A stretch of 64,000 nucleotides of DNA from Trichococcus collinsii. Lineage in GTDB: Bacteria > Bacillota > Bacilli > Lactobacillales > Aerococcaceae. Positions 8,136-16,634 of the stretch are shown here, in pieces. The stretch lies in NCBI RefSeq assembly GCF_900107505.1, contig NZ_FNQH01000002.1:248001-312000 (forward strand), in the 5' to 3' direction. The notes below the pieces were generated by a model, which ran no database searches, was not told where the DNA came from, and saw only the letters and a list, made by a program, of their open reading frames with translations. How positions within the stretch are numbered: position 1 is the first letter of the stretch; every line of letters starts with the position of its first letter. The translations under genes and the position numbers were made by a program.

Positions 8136-8726
8136 TTAGGGCCGGTGCTCTCTTTTGCGCTTGCGCACTTGTCTGCGGTATAAGGTCGGTGCCATGCCTT
8201 CCTTTTCCTTGAATTTTCGGGAAAACTCTGCCGCGGAGGGCATCCCGACCAGTTCGGCAATTTGCTTGATGAAGCATCCCGAATGAATCAGCAAGTAGCG
8301 CGCTTGATCCATCCGGACACGATTCAAATAGTCCAGCAACGAAACGCCGTAGATCCGGATGAAGATCTTCTGCAGTTCCGATGAGGGACCGTGACAGGCT
8401 TCGGCAATGCGATTCACGCTCAAGGGGTTTTGATAATGGTTGTGGATAAAACGTTCGGCCTGACCTGCCCATTCCAGATCCGTAACCGTCTTCCCGTTCG
8501 GTCTGCATCTGCGGCAAGGTCTGTAGCCATGCGCCTCGGCAGCCTCGGCTGAAGAAAAGGTGCAGACAAGGTTGAATTTCGGAAGCCGGGAGGGACAGGA
8601 CGGCTTGCAGTACAGTTGCGTATTCCTGTCCGCGTAAAAGAATTCTCCATCAAAACGCTGATCTCGTTCATTGATTGCTTGCCATTGCTCCACATTCACC
8701 GCTTGCTCTGCCCTATCCGTCGCCAT
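8136..8726 (-). CDS. adaA: AdaA-type methylphosphotriester-DNA methyltransferase / AraC activator
   Basis: This 196-residue protein fuses an Ada metal-binding domain (residues ~20-80) to an AraC-type helix-turn-helix pair (~85-185). The four zinc cysteines are C40, C44, C71 and C74 (LYCKPSC, RPCRRC). The first corresponds to the residue in E. coli Ada that accepts a methyl group from DNA phosphotriesters. That event turns the protein into an activator of alkylation-repair genes. As in Bacillus AdaA, the O6-methylguanine transferase domain is absent. No adaB/ogt gene is adjacent, so its targets lie elsewhere. The AGAGGA-to-ATG spacing (12 nt) is longish. Family assignment is firm. Confidence 0.92.
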   Translation of the reverse strand: MATDRAEQAVNVEQWQAINERDQRFDGEFFYADRNTQLYCKPSCPSRLPKFNLVCTFSSAEAAEAHGYRPCRRCRPNGKTVTDLEWAGQAERFIHNHYQNPLSVNRIAEACHGPSSELQKIFIRIYGVSLLDYLNRVRMDQARYLLIHSGCFIKQIAELVGMPSAAEFSRKFKEKEGMAPTLYRRQVRKRKREHRP

Positions 8727-8833
8727 CGTCTGGTTCCATCCTCTTCAACTGTCATGTATGTCTGTTTCCTAATTATAGTATACAAAGCAAGGATATGCTT
8801 CAGTCCGCCACAAAAAAGCTATGTCTTCTCGTC

Positions 8834-8873
8834 AAAAAAACAGCAACTGCACCGGATGGCACTGCGGCTGTTT
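8834..8873 (-). terminator. Terminator of the deoxynucleoside kinase gene
   Basis: On the minus strand AAACAGC and GCTGTTT close a hairpin with an imperfect inner stem, followed by seven T. It starts about 25 nt after the stop at 8899. Confidence 0.75.
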
Positions 8874-8898
8874 AATAACGACCCCAATGTACATTCGC

Positions 8899-9579
8899 TT
8901 ATACGTTGCTGCTTCCGACAAAAGTCAATTCAGCCTCTTCGCCTCGGACTTCCAAGAGCGCATTTTCAATGATGGCCATGACTTTTTCTTCATCACCACT
9001 GTTATTGACGATATCAAATGTGTCAATGTTAATCCTGATTTTTGAACTTTGATCGTATTCCTGATACCACTGCTCATAATTTTTGAAAAGTAATTCGTAG
9101 TAGGCCAATAATTCAGAATCATCCTCGATTTGTTCAAATTCACGACCACGCTTGCGGATATGATCCAAAATCGTTTCGAATGAACCATCCAGATAGATCA
9201 GCAGATCCGGTGCTTTTTTGGGCATGCCTTCCAGTTCTTCCATCATGTTCGCCAACAGATCATTGTAGATATCCATCTCTTCTTCGGAGATGTTGCCTTG
9301 CAGGTGGTTGACCCGCGTGAACAGGGCGTCCTCATAAATGGAACGATCCAAGACATTATTGTCATCCGTCAAGGCAGCCTTGATGCTGCGGAAACGCGTA
9401 TTCAAGAAATATATTTGAAGGCTGAAGGCCCATTTTTGTGGGTTGTCATAAAACTTGTCCAAGATCGGATTGTAATCGACGCTTTCGAAAAAGGCCTCCG
9501 TCCCTAATCTTCTTGAAATCATTTCAGTGTAGGTCGACTTTCCAGCACCTATCATTCCTGCCATTACCAGCACGCTCAA
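8899..9579 (-). CDS. Deoxynucleoside kinase (dAdo/dGuo kinase family)
   Basis: The 226-residue cytosolic kinase phosphorylates deoxynucleosides for salvage. The P-loop GMIGAGKST is at 8-16, the DRS motif at LDRSIYED, and the arginine-rich LID-like HIRKRGREFE follows. The start is a TTG at 9579 with GGAAGGG 6 nt upstream. The nearby ATG at 9583 is out of frame. Lactobacilli have paired dAK/dGK genes, but only one such gene is seen here. The exact base preference cannot be read from sequence. Confidence 0.9.
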   Translation of the reverse strand: MSVLVMAGMIGAGKSTYTEMISRRLGTEAFFESVDYNPILDKFYDNPQKWAFSLQIYFLNTRFRSIKAALTDDNNVLDRSIYEDALFTRVNHLQGNISEEEMDIYNDLLANMMEELEGMPKKAPDLLIYLDGSFETILDHIRKRGREFEQIEDDSELLAYYELLFKNYEQWYQEYDQSSKIRINIDTFDIVNNSGDEEKVMAIIENALLEVRGEEAELTFVGSSNV

Positions 9580-9809
9580 TCATATCCCTTCCTTTGGTGT
9601 TATCTGATTATTTCCGTATTTTATGTAACTTCCGGTCCGCTGATTTGCGGAACAACATTTAGTATCATACCATGCCAAAGAAACGAGATATAGTGTTTTT
9701 TTGATTAGAAAACCCATTTTCAGCGCAAAAAATACTGCCTCTTTCCGCTTACGAAAACACTGGTCAAAAGCACCAAAATCCACTATCCTAGAAGAAAGGA
9801 GTGTCGCCC

Positions 9810-10802
9810 ATGAGTTTGAACCATCGCACCATCAAAATCGCTTTTGCGACCGTCATCGCGATTCTGCTTGCGCAATTTTTTAATTTGAATTATTCCGTTT
9901 CAGCCGGGGTCATCGCGATCCTCAGTGTGCTGGACACCAAAAAATCTTCCGTCCTGACTGCATTGCAGCGGATTGCTTCCACTGTGCTGGCATTGACGAT
10001 CGCGACGATCCTGTTCCGCCTTTTCGGTTTCCACATCGTCGTGTTCGGCATTTACCTTTTATTTTACGTACCGCTGGCCTACCGCTTCAATCTGCAATCC
10101 GGCATCGCGCCTTGTTCAGTGCTTGTGACGCATCTGTTGCTGGAAAAGCAGACAAGCTTGCCTTGGCTTCTGAACGAACTCGCCCTGATGATGATCGGCG
10201 CCGGCGTGGCTATTTTGTTCAATCTCTATATGCCTTCCAAAGCGAGCCAAATCATTTTGCTTCGGGAACAAGTAGAGACGCAAATGAAGGAAGTACTGCA
10301 CAGTTTCAGCGTCTCCCTTCGTGAGGGGGAGGATCGCAATCAAAGTCGGCTATTGGACGAATTGGATGATCAATTGGAAAAATACAGGCAGGTCGTTTAC
10401 GCGGAATTCGACAATCAGTTACTTGACCAATCGACCTATAATATCCGATACTTCGATATGCGCAGCGAGCAAGTCACCATCCTGAAATATATGGCCACTA
10501 ATCTTGGATTATGCGCGCTGCCGACAAGCGAAAACAAGATTCTGGCTGGCCTGTTCTTCCTGACTGCCGCCCAGCTGCATGAGCAGAACACCGGGATTTA
10601 TCTGATGGAGGACATCGATTCATTGCTGCAATCATTCCGCGAAAGCGAGTTGCCGGCCACCCGTGCGGAGTTCGAAAACCGCGCCATCCTGTTCCAGTTG
10701 CTGAACGACTTCAGACGCTTCATCCAGACGAAAAAAGACTTTTACGAAGAATACGCAGCGGAAATAAAAACAAAAAATGAATTTATCATGAGAAAAAATT
10801 GA
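9810..10802 (+). CDS. Aromatic acid exporter (ArAE/DUF939)-family membrane protein
   Basis: The 330-residue protein starts at ATG 9810, with AAAGGAG 8 nt upstream. The N-terminal ~145 residues hold about five membrane segments in the FUSC/ArAE pattern (IAFATVIAILLAQFFNL, SAGVIAILSVLDTKKSS). The C-terminal half is a soluble, partly helical cytosolic domain, as in Firmicutes DUF939 proteins. The family is linked to efflux of aromatic carboxylic acids, but substrates are mostly unproven. The stop codon overlaps the -35 box of the downstream T-box leader promoter, so the two units are packed with no spacer. Confidence 0.85.
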   Translation: MSLNHRTIKIAFATVIAILLAQFFNLNYSVSAGVIAILSVLDTKKSSVLTALQRIASTVLALTIATILFRLFGFHIVVFGIYLLFYVPLAYRFNLQSGIAPCSVLVTHLLLEKQTSLPWLLNELALMMIGAGVAILFNLYMPSKASQIILLREQVETQMKEVLHSFSVSLREGEDRNQSRLLDELDDQLEKYRQVVYAEFDNQLLDQSTYNIRYFDMRSEQVTILKYMATNLGLCALPTSENKILAGLFFLTAAQLHEQNTGIYLMEDIDSLLQSFRESELPATRAEFENRAILFQLLNDFRRFIQTKKDFYEEYAAEIKTKNEFIMRKN

Positions 10803-10827
10803 CACTTACTAATCGTATTGTTATTAT
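10799..10827 (+). promoter_or_regulatory. Sigma-A promoter of the T-box leader / MetE-like gene
   Basis: TTGACA at 10799-10804 and TATTAT at 10822-10827 are separated by exactly 17 nt. The -35 overlaps the TGA stop of the preceding gene at 10800-10802. Confidence 0.85.
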
Positions 10828-10833
10828 GTATAT

Positions 10834-11139
10834 AAATTCAAACAACCTCACGGTGAAAAGAAGAGTACGGATAACGGAAATGCACAGAGAACCTCGGCAG
10901 CTGAGAAGAGGACAGGAAAGTCATCCGGAAAATGGTCTTAGAGTGATTGGTTTGCGAACGCCTTATGGCCTCAGCAAACCACGTCCGCATACGTTACAAT
11001 GCCGCAGTATAACAAGACAGAACGGTCGTCTTGCGTACTGACTGAGTGGGCATGCGCGAGCATACCCTGAACCAAGGTGGTATCACGATGAGCAATCATA
11101 CGTCCTTGCACAGCAATGTGCGGGGGCGTATTTTTTTTT
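10834..11139 (+). ncRNA. T-box riboswitch leader (probably Met-tRNA sensing)
   Basis: The ~300-nt leader shows T-box features in order. A long stem I region contains the AGAGA motif (near 10886). A candidate specifier ATG sits in GGAAAATGG (10932-10934). The T-box sequence GAACCAAGGTGGTATCACGA is at 11069-11088. A terminator with stem TACGTCC-TGCACA / TGTGC-GGGGCGTA and nine T lies at 11099-11139. The TGGT bulge would pair with a tRNA ending ACCA, fitting the A discriminator of tRNA-Met. The Met specificity rests on the candidate specifier and on the downstream MetE-like gene; the T-box itself is clear. Confidence 0.92.
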
Positions 11140-11190
11140 ACTGTACGCTATCGTTTGACAAAAAATATAAATTGAAAGAAGGAAAACAAC

Positions 11191-12291
11191 ATGACAACAG
11201 CACAAAAAACAACAACTTTACCATTCAGAGCCGACCACGTAGGGAGCTTTTTACGCACAGAACCATTGAAGGAAGCGCGCTTGAAATTTACAGCCGGCGA
11301 AATCGACACAGCCGCTTTGGACCAAGTGGAAACAGAAGAAATCACGAAATTGGTCAAAGATCAAAAAGAAAACGGCTTGGAAGGTTTCACTGATGGCGAA
11401 TTCCGTCGCTCTTGGTGGCATATCGATTTCATCGAAAACCTGAACGGATTTGAAGGCTATGTTCCGGAACACGGCTATGATTTCGGGGATGTGGAAGTCC
11501 GCAAGTACGCTTTCCGCAACGTCGGCAAAATCTCCTTCAATCCGAATCACCCTTTCTTGGCTGCTTTTAAATCATTAAACGAAATCGTCGGTGACCAAGG
11601 CGTGGCGAAATTCACGATCCCTAGCCCGAACGAAGTTTTCTATCCGGGCTACCGCAACGAAGAGATTTATCCTTCGGTTGAAGCATACCAGGCGGACGTG
11701 CAACAAGCCTATATTGACGCTGTTCAGGCTTTCTACGATCTGGGCTGCCGTTACTTGCAATTGGACGATGTGCACTGGGGATTCCTTTGCAACTTCGCGG
11801 ATGATTCGGATGAGTACAAAGCTTCCAAGCGTGTTGCCGCTGAGAACGTCCAGGCCATCATCGAAGCGAAACCGGCAGACCTTGTCCTAACGACGCATGT
11901 CTGTCGCGGCAACTACAAATCCCACCACTCATTGGAAGGTGCTTATGATCCAATCGCAGAAGAGCTTTTCGGACAAACAAGCTTCGACGGTTACTTTCTG
12001 GAGTATGATACCGATCGTTCCGGCGGTTTCGAACCACTTGCCTTCTTCAAAGGCAAAGGCCGGATCGTATTAGGCCTAGTCACTTCGAAGACAGCCGAAC
12101 TTGAAGATAAAGAAGAAATCAAAGCCCGCATCAAAGAAGCTAGCAAATATGTGCCTTTGGATCAATTGGCGTTGAGCACGCAGTGCGGATTCGCCTCCAC
12201 CGAAGAAGGCAACTTGCTGACGGAAGCAGAACAATGGGCGAAAGTACGCCACGTTGTAGAAATCGCCAAAGAAGTTTGGCCCGAAGACTAA
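11191..12291 (+). CDS. Cobalamin-independent methionine synthase-like protein (MetE C-terminal domain, YxjG/YxjH type)
   Basis: The 366-residue protein corresponds to the catalytic C-terminal half of MetE and lacks the N-terminal half (full MetE is ~750 residues). This matches the stand-alone YxjG/YxjH family. Zinc ligands are visible in LTTHVCRGN and STQCGFAS, with acidic residues in TDGEFRRSWW and LDDVHW. Members methylate homocysteine or related thiols to give methionine, though the methyl donor of the short family is uncertain. GAAGGA lies 7 nt before the ATG. The gene is single, controlled by the T-box leader and closed by a strong terminator, so methionine starvation should induce it. 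Confidence 0.9.
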   Translation: MTTAQKTTTLPFRADHVGSFLRTEPLKEARLKFTAGEIDTAALDQVETEEITKLVKDQKENGLEGFTDGEFRRSWWHIDFIENLNGFEGYVPEHGYDFGDVEVRKYAFRNVGKISFNPNHPFLAAFKSLNEIVGDQGVAKFTIPSPNEVFYPGYRNEEIYPSVEAYQADVQQAYIDAVQAFYDLGCRYLQLDDVHWGFLCNFADDSDEYKASKRVAAENVQAIIEAKPADLVLTTHVCRGNYKSHHSLEGAYDPIAEELFGQTSFDGYFLEYDTDRSGGFEPLAFFKGKGRIVLGLVTSKTAELEDKEEIKARIKEASKYVPLDQLALSTQCGFASTEEGNLLTEAEQWAKVRHVVEIAKEVWPED

Positions 12292-12303
12292 TCGATATAT
12301 GCG

Positions 12304-12336
12304 AAAACGCACAATCAGCCGATTGTGCGTTTTTTT
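12304..12336 (+). terminator. Terminator of the MetE-like gene
   Basis: ACGCACAATC / GATTGTGCGT with loop AGCC is followed by six more T. Confidence 0.92.
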
Positions 12337-12388
12337 GGTGATTCAGTCTAGGTGGGTGGAAGCGCCAACTGGCTTGCGACGTTAGGCC

Positions 12389-12525
12389 GCCTGAACTCCG
12401 GTTAGGCGTTGCTCGCCGGAGTTCAGGCTTTTTTTTCACGTGTACTCCGGTGAGGTGTCGCTCGCCGGAGTACAGGCTGGTTTTTTCCGCGAACTCCGAT
12501 GAGAGAGCGCTCGCCGGAGTTGCGG
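12389..12525. repeat. Tandem hairpin array A (3 units, 49-bp period)
   Basis: Three stem-loops repeat with ACTCCG at 12395, 12444 and 12493, a 49-bp period. Each has the core ACTCCGG, a ~14-nt loop ending GCTCG, then CCGGAGT. Outer arms differ but stay complementary: GCCTGA/TCAGGC, TGT/ACA and CCGC/GCGG. T-runs follow units 1 and 2. The array lies between the convergent metE-like and patatin genes. It has no ORF and is not a CRISPR. Confidence 0.85.
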
Positions 12526-12567
12526 ACCTCCTTCCGGCTGGCTGCGCAGCTTTATTCGTCTTCGTCC

Positions 12568-13476
12568 TCATCCTTGCTGTCGATGTGTTTCCAACATGCT
12601 GTAGTCAATCGGATTATTCCGTAGCATCTCATTGGCGATGGCGATGACTTCCGCACCGGCTCCCACTTTAAATACAAGCTGCGGTTCGATTGGGAAGTTC
12701 ACCTGGATGTCCGCCTGCTTCGTAAATTGGCGGTCCATCTGCCGGATCAGAATATCCAGGCTTTGGATCGCCACATTGAATGGTGATGCCAATTGCCGGT
12801 CTACAGCCTCATAGATCATTGAAACGGACATCAGAACGCTGAAGAGCGAACGGTCAAAAAGCGGGATAGGCAAATTCATCATCACGCCGCCATCGACCAA
12901 CTGCCTCCCGTCTAAAGATGCAGTGGAAAAAATCAGCGGAAACGCACAGGATGCCGCAACAGCAATCCCCAATTCGATATCATGCGGATAGATGAGCCAG
13001 TCTCCAGTTGGGCTCGTGAAAAATTCAGGCTTGTTGGTGAAGACAATCAACTCGCTTGTATGGATGTCAACGGTCGTGATAGCGACAGGCAACCGGCAGT
13101 CGGAAAGCATCCGGCAGCCTATTTTTTCAAATAATTGACAGGCCATCTGCTGCAGACTCTGAAGTTCAACGAAGCCGTTATTGTGTTCGCGCACATGCTG
13201 AAAGAGTAGGTAGGCGGGTCTACTGAAGATGCCGCGATCGGCAAATTCCCGTTCCTCGTCCAATAATGTTTGCTCGATTTCGGATGCCGTAAGCCCACAG
13301 GCCACCAAAGCCGCTATGACCGCTCCCATCGAGGTGCCTGCTACGGCATCGATTTTCACCCGATGCTTCTCCAGATCGTGAAGGACGGCAAGCTGAGAAA
13401 AGGACTTCAGGCCGCCTCCAGCCAGACTGAGTCCAAACAGTCCCTTGCCTTTTTCTGCCTGTTCAGGCGATTTCAT
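12568..13476 (-). CDS. Patatin-like phospholipase
   Basis: The 302-residue protein has the three patatin landmarks: the oxyanion loop SLAGGGLKSF near residue 17, the nucleophile elbow AGTSMGAV near residue 47 (GxSxG) and the DGG motif in LVDGGVMMNLPI that supplies the catalytic Asp. No signal peptide is visible, so it is probably a cytosolic, membrane-facing lipid acyl hydrolase (RssA/YchK-like group). GAAGGAAG lies ~9 nt before the ATG. It stands alone, convergent to the MetE-like gene across hairpin array A. Substrate is unknown. Confidence 0.9.
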   Translation of the reverse strand: MKSPEQAEKGKGLFGLSLAGGGLKSFSQLAVLHDLEKHRVKIDAVAGTSMGAVIAALVACGLTASEIEQTLLDEEREFADRGIFSRPAYLLFQHVREHNNGFVELQSLQQMACQLFEKIGCRMLSDCRLPVAITTVDIHTSELIVFTNKPEFFTSPTGDWLIYPHDIELGIAVAASCAFPLIFSTASLDGRQLVDGGVMMNLPIPLFDRSLFSVLMSVSMIYEAVDRQLASPFNVAIQSLDILIRQMDRQFTKQADIQVNFPIEPQLVFKVGAGAEVIAIANEMLRNNPIDYSMLETHRQQG

Positions 13477-13583
13477 ATGCGTTCGCTTCCTTCAAAAGTA
13501 GTTTTCTACTGTAATTATCGCTTATTTCAGCGGAATCCACAAAAAGGAAGAATGCTGAATCCCAAATGTGCATCGCCACAACG

Positions 13584-13613
13584 CAAAAAAGCAACCAACT
13601 GGCTGCTTTTTTG
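13584..13613 (-). terminator. Terminator of motAB
   Basis: On the minus strand GCAGCCA and TGGTTGC pair across a short loop and are followed by six T, ~28 nt after the motB stop. Confidence 0.85.
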
Positions 13614-13640
13614 CCACCTCTATATACCGTTCTCTTGCAA

Positions 13641-14423
13641 TCATATCTCAGTATCGTTGAACTCCGAATCCAGAAGTAGTATGTCCACCCTTCTATTTTG
13701 GGCGCGGCCTTCGGAAGTATTGTTATCTCCTGTTGGACGATATTCGCCATAACCAACTGCAGATACTTTTGTCGGATCAATGCCGGATTGATCGATTATC
13801 GCTTTTGCAACATTACTTGCGCGCATTACCGATAGATCCCAGTTCGAATCATATTCTTCATTCTTCATGGGTACGTTATCAGTATACCCTTCCACCCTTA
13901 TATAACTCTGTTGCAAGAAAGGTTGATTCAGTAATTTAGCTACTTCCACAAGACTGGGGATTTGTTCTGATTTAATCTCTGCTTCGCCGCTTTCGAAGAA
14001 CATCGAACCATTAAAACTTACGACCAATCCTCTTGTTTCAATCGAGGTTGTGATATCATCCGCCAATGAATTTTCGGCTATGTATTCATCAAGCATTTCC
14101 TTGACCTGCTCTTGTTTTTCGCCTTCCGATAAAGTCGCGCCTTCTTGACTTTTTCCTGTCGACGAATCTTCTTGCACCGCTTGTTGCCCCGATGACATTT
14201 CGACTCCCATGTCGACTGGTTTTTCTCCACCATTGTCATCAAAGATCGCGCCGAATTCAGCGCTGATGGAGTGCTTTAACTTTGTAGATTCGCTTTTATC
14301 CATCCTGCTCATCGCATACATGACAACAAAAAAAATCATTAATAAAGTGATAAAGTCTGCGTAAGAAAGAAGCCATCTTTCACTGTTGTCGTGTTCTTCT
14401 TCCTTCTTCTTGCGTCTGCTCAT
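13641..14423 (-). CDS. motB: Flagellar stator protein MotB
   Basis: The 260-residue protein has one N-terminal membrane helix (~17-38) carrying the proton-path aspartate D23 in SYADFITLLM. A Ser/Glu/Gln-rich linker contains the plug region. The C-terminus is an OmpA/MotB peptidoglycan-binding domain (EGYTDNVP, MRASNVAKAII, NRRVDI). With MotA it forms the H+-driven stator that turns the flagellar motor. Its ATG overlaps the motA stop by 4 nt. A terminator follows, so the operon is motAB only. Nothing else flagellar lies in the window. Confidence 0.95.
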   Translation of the reverse strand: MSRRKKKEEEHDNSERWLLSYADFITLLMIFFVVMYAMSRMDKSESTKLKHSISAEFGAIFDDNGGEKPVDMGVEMSSGQQAVQEDSSTGKSQEGATLSEGEKQEQVKEMLDEYIAENSLADDITTSIETRGLVVSFNGSMFFESGEAEIKSEQIPSLVEVAKLLNQPFLQQSYIRVEGYTDNVPMKNEEYDSNWDLSVMRASNVAKAIIDQSGIDPTKVSAVGYGEYRPTGDNNTSEGRAQNRRVDILLLDSEFNDTEI

Positions 14424-15232
14424 GTAGGGCTCACCACTTCTTTAGCAACAGTCGAATTTGAACCGCTTTTCTCGTCTTTTTCATCGCCATTCAGAAAACC
14501 CATTAGTTTTTCTTGAATAGTTTTAGGGCTCACCTTTTTTTCTAATAATAGAACGCCTTCCAATATTAATTCCTTTTCTAAGAGCTCTTTTTGATTATTT
14601 ATTTTCAATCGGTTACCCATCGGCAGAAAAATAAGGTTTGCACTTGCTAATCCGTATAATGTTGCAAGGAAAGCAGATGCAATGCTTTTTCCTAAACTTG
14701 ACATATCTGCTTCAGCCAATCCTTCAAGTACATGCACCAGTCCCAAAACGGTGCCCACAATCCCCATGGTAGGTGCTGTCCCGCCTGCAGAATTAAATAT
14801 TGCGGCCCCAATTTTATGCCTCTCTTCTATACGGTCTATTTCATTACCAAGCGAATCGCTTATCGATTCATGTGATTCTCCATCAACCAGCGATTGAATC
14901 CCTTTTTTCAAAAAAGGATCGGCATCCGGATTCAATGCTACTTCCGATTCTAAACTCAACAGGCCATCTTTCTTACTTTTGACCGATAATTCATAAAAAT
15001 ATGTTACAAGTTGATTTAAATCCCCTTGCTCATACAATAATCCTGATTTCATAATACGCCCTATTTTTTTAAGATCGCTCACAGGAAAAGCGAGCATAGA
15101 ACTTCCTATTGTACCACCAAAAACAATCAGGGCAGGTGTCCATGATATCAATGCACCAACGTGTCCGCCTTCTCCTAAAAAACCTATAATTAACGCGCCA
15201 AAGCTTACCACCAATGCAATTATGACACCCAT
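14420..15232 (-). CDS. motA: Flagellar stator protein MotA
   Basis: The 270-residue protein has four membrane segments, with the family signature in TAPTMGIVGTVLGLVHVL and the charged cytosolic loop between segments 2 and 3 (DLNQLVTYFYELSVKSKK). ATG 15232 is chosen because GGAGGT lies 8 nt upstream; the frame is open to 15271 without a better site. It pairs with MotB, whose ATG overlaps its stop. A possible sigma-28 promoter lies ~50 nt upstream. It indicates that the organism is, or recently was, motile. Confidence 0.95.
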   Translation of the reverse strand: MGVIIALVVSFGALIIGFLGEGGHVGALISWTPALIVFGGTIGSSMLAFPVSDLKKIGRIMKSGLLYEQGDLNQLVTYFYELSVKSKKDGLLSLESEVALNPDADPFLKKGIQSLVDGESHESISDSLGNEIDRIEERHKIGAAIFNSAGGTAPTMGIVGTVLGLVHVLEGLAEADMSSLGKSIASAFLATLYGLASANLIFLPMGNRLKINNQKELLEKELILEGVLLLEKKVSPKTIQEKLMGFLNGDEKDEKSGSNSTVAKEVVSPT

Positions 15233-15280
15233 TGAATTTTTACCTCCGTTATAATGATATCGCATAGTCATACGCTATCA

Positions 15281-15307
15281 TTGTCGGTAATTTAGCTGAA
15301 TTATTAA
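15281..15307 (-). promoter_or_regulatory. Candidate sigma-28 (SigD/FliA) promoter of motAB
   Basis: On the minus strand TTAA, 15 nt, then ACCGACAA resembles the TAAA-N15-GCCGATAA consensus (3/4 and 6/8 matches). Position and gene function fit, but the match is imperfect. Confidence 0.4.
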
Positions 15308-15417
15308 GTATATTTCGCAATGATTACCCAATTTTTTCTGTAAAGAAGGCAGTTTGGAGGATCCTGATAGCTCTGACATCTTAATCCATCAAAGTCGACA
15401 AATAGGGTGCATAAGCA

Positions 15418-15463
15418 AAAGAAGAACACCTCCCTCATTTGGTGAGGAAAAGTGTTCTTCTTC
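15418..15463 (-). terminator. Hairpin downstream of the EamA permease gene
   Basis: AGAAGAACAC and GTGTTCTTCT pair, with an inner CCTC/GAGG, and a short T-rich stretch follows on the minus strand. It starts ~57 nt after the stop. Confidence 0.6.
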
Positions 15464-15519
15464 TATTATATACAAATACAGCATTTTCAGCGCCGCAATT
15501 CGTCATCTCATCGTTAGCT

Positions 15520-16413
15520 TTACTCGAATCCCAAGATAAAGATCCCTACCATGATCATCGCGATGACTGCGTATTGTTTTGCGGTCAGTTTTTCTTTCAA
15601 AAAGATCCGCGAAAGGATGACAGAAACCATACTATATGAAGAAATAAGCGGCGCAACGATGACTGCATTTGCGCTGATCGCAAAAACATAGAAGAACTGT
15701 CCCAATGTTTCAAAGATCGCTGCCAAACCGCGGTCTTTCTGATCGCGCAAGGCAAAGGTTTCCTTCTTGATCAAGATAAGATAGATCCAAGCCAAAACGG
15801 CTACGATCAACCAAGTCAATTCATAAGAAATGTTCGCCTGCATTTCGTCCATCCCTCGGTCGAATACCCACGCATCCGCGAATGTTCCAAGAGAATCAAT
15901 CAATGCATATCCTAGAGGGAACAACAAAGCGATTGCGCCGTATTTGTACTTACGATCCACCATTGCCTTGTTCTCTTTCCGTTCCGCCTCTGCAAACCGT
16001 TGTTCGAATACCGACAGCAAGATGACGCCGATCGTGATTAGGCCTACCGCAAAAAACTGTAGGCCGGTCATCGATTGCCCCAAGAAAATGAAAGTCAGCA
16101 AACCGGATATCGCGCCGGAGGAGTTCTGTACAGGAGAAGAAATCGATAATTCCAGAAAACGTAATCCGGCATAACCGACCGCCATCGATAAGATGTACAA
16201 CGCCGAAACCGGCAAGTAGGTAATCAAATTGCTCGGATTGTAAACCACGCCCGAAGTCAGCATGACATAGACCGCATGGATACCCATGACCGCACCAACC
16301 ATGATGACGATCTTCAGATAACTGTATTTATCTTTCGGGTCGCTCCCTTTTTTATAAAACAAATCCGCTGTGCCCCAGGCCAAAACGGAAACTATCGCAA
16401 ATATAAACCACAT
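15520..16413 (-). CDS. EamA/DMT-superfamily permease
   Basis: The 297-residue protein has ten predicted membrane helices in two homologous halves (~1-140 and ~150-297), each ending in an EamA-type pattern (FLELSISSPVQNSSGAISGL; LISSYSMVSVILSRIFLKEK). DMT permeases export or import amino acids, sugars or other metabolites, and sequence alone does not tell which. The N-terminus (FAIVSVLAWGTADLFYKKG) is typical. It is flanked by its own upstream region and a 3' hairpin, so it is probably transcribed alone. Confidence 0.85.
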   Translation of the reverse strand: MWFIFAIVSVLAWGTADLFYKKGSDPKDKYSYLKIVIMVGAVMGIHAVYVMLTSGVVYNPSNLITYLPVSALYILSMAVGYAGLRFLELSISSPVQNSSGAISGLLTFIFLGQSMTGLQFFAVGLITIGVILLSVFEQRFAEAERKENKAMVDRKYKYGAIALLFPLGYALIDSLGTFADAWVFDRGMDEMQANISYELTWLIVAVLAWIYLILIKKETFALRDQKDRGLAAIFETLGQFFYVFAISANAVIVAPLISSYSMVSVILSRIFLKEKLTAKQYAVIAMIMVGIFILGFE

Positions 16414-16587
16414 GCTACATCCATCCTTTATAAAATAATTTCTAAAACTTACTTACTAATTATACTATAAGGATGGGGTGCACAATCAAAATTGCGTAAT
16501 ATCAACAATATATCAATAGACTTATCATAAGTAAACCTCAACATAGTCGCTTATATTCGGTTGTTGGCGCGTGTTTTTGTGCCTGTA

Positions 16588-16628
16588 AAACGGAAGCGGC
16601 AGCGTAGCTTCATCCCTACGCTGCCGTC
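16588..16628 (-). terminator. Stem-loop at the 3' end of the GNAT gene
   Basis: GGCAGCGTAG and CTACGCTGCC pair perfectly around an 8-nt loop just after the stop. The minus-strand tail has only a weak T-run, so it may be a poor terminator or an mRNA-stabilising hairpin. Confidence 0.5.
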
Positions 16629-16634
16629 CGAAGG

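Noticed and set aside
8110-8517. Second minus-strand frame overlapping adaA
   Set aside because: It lacks the zinc cysteines and AraC helices, whereas the other frame encodes a full AdaA.
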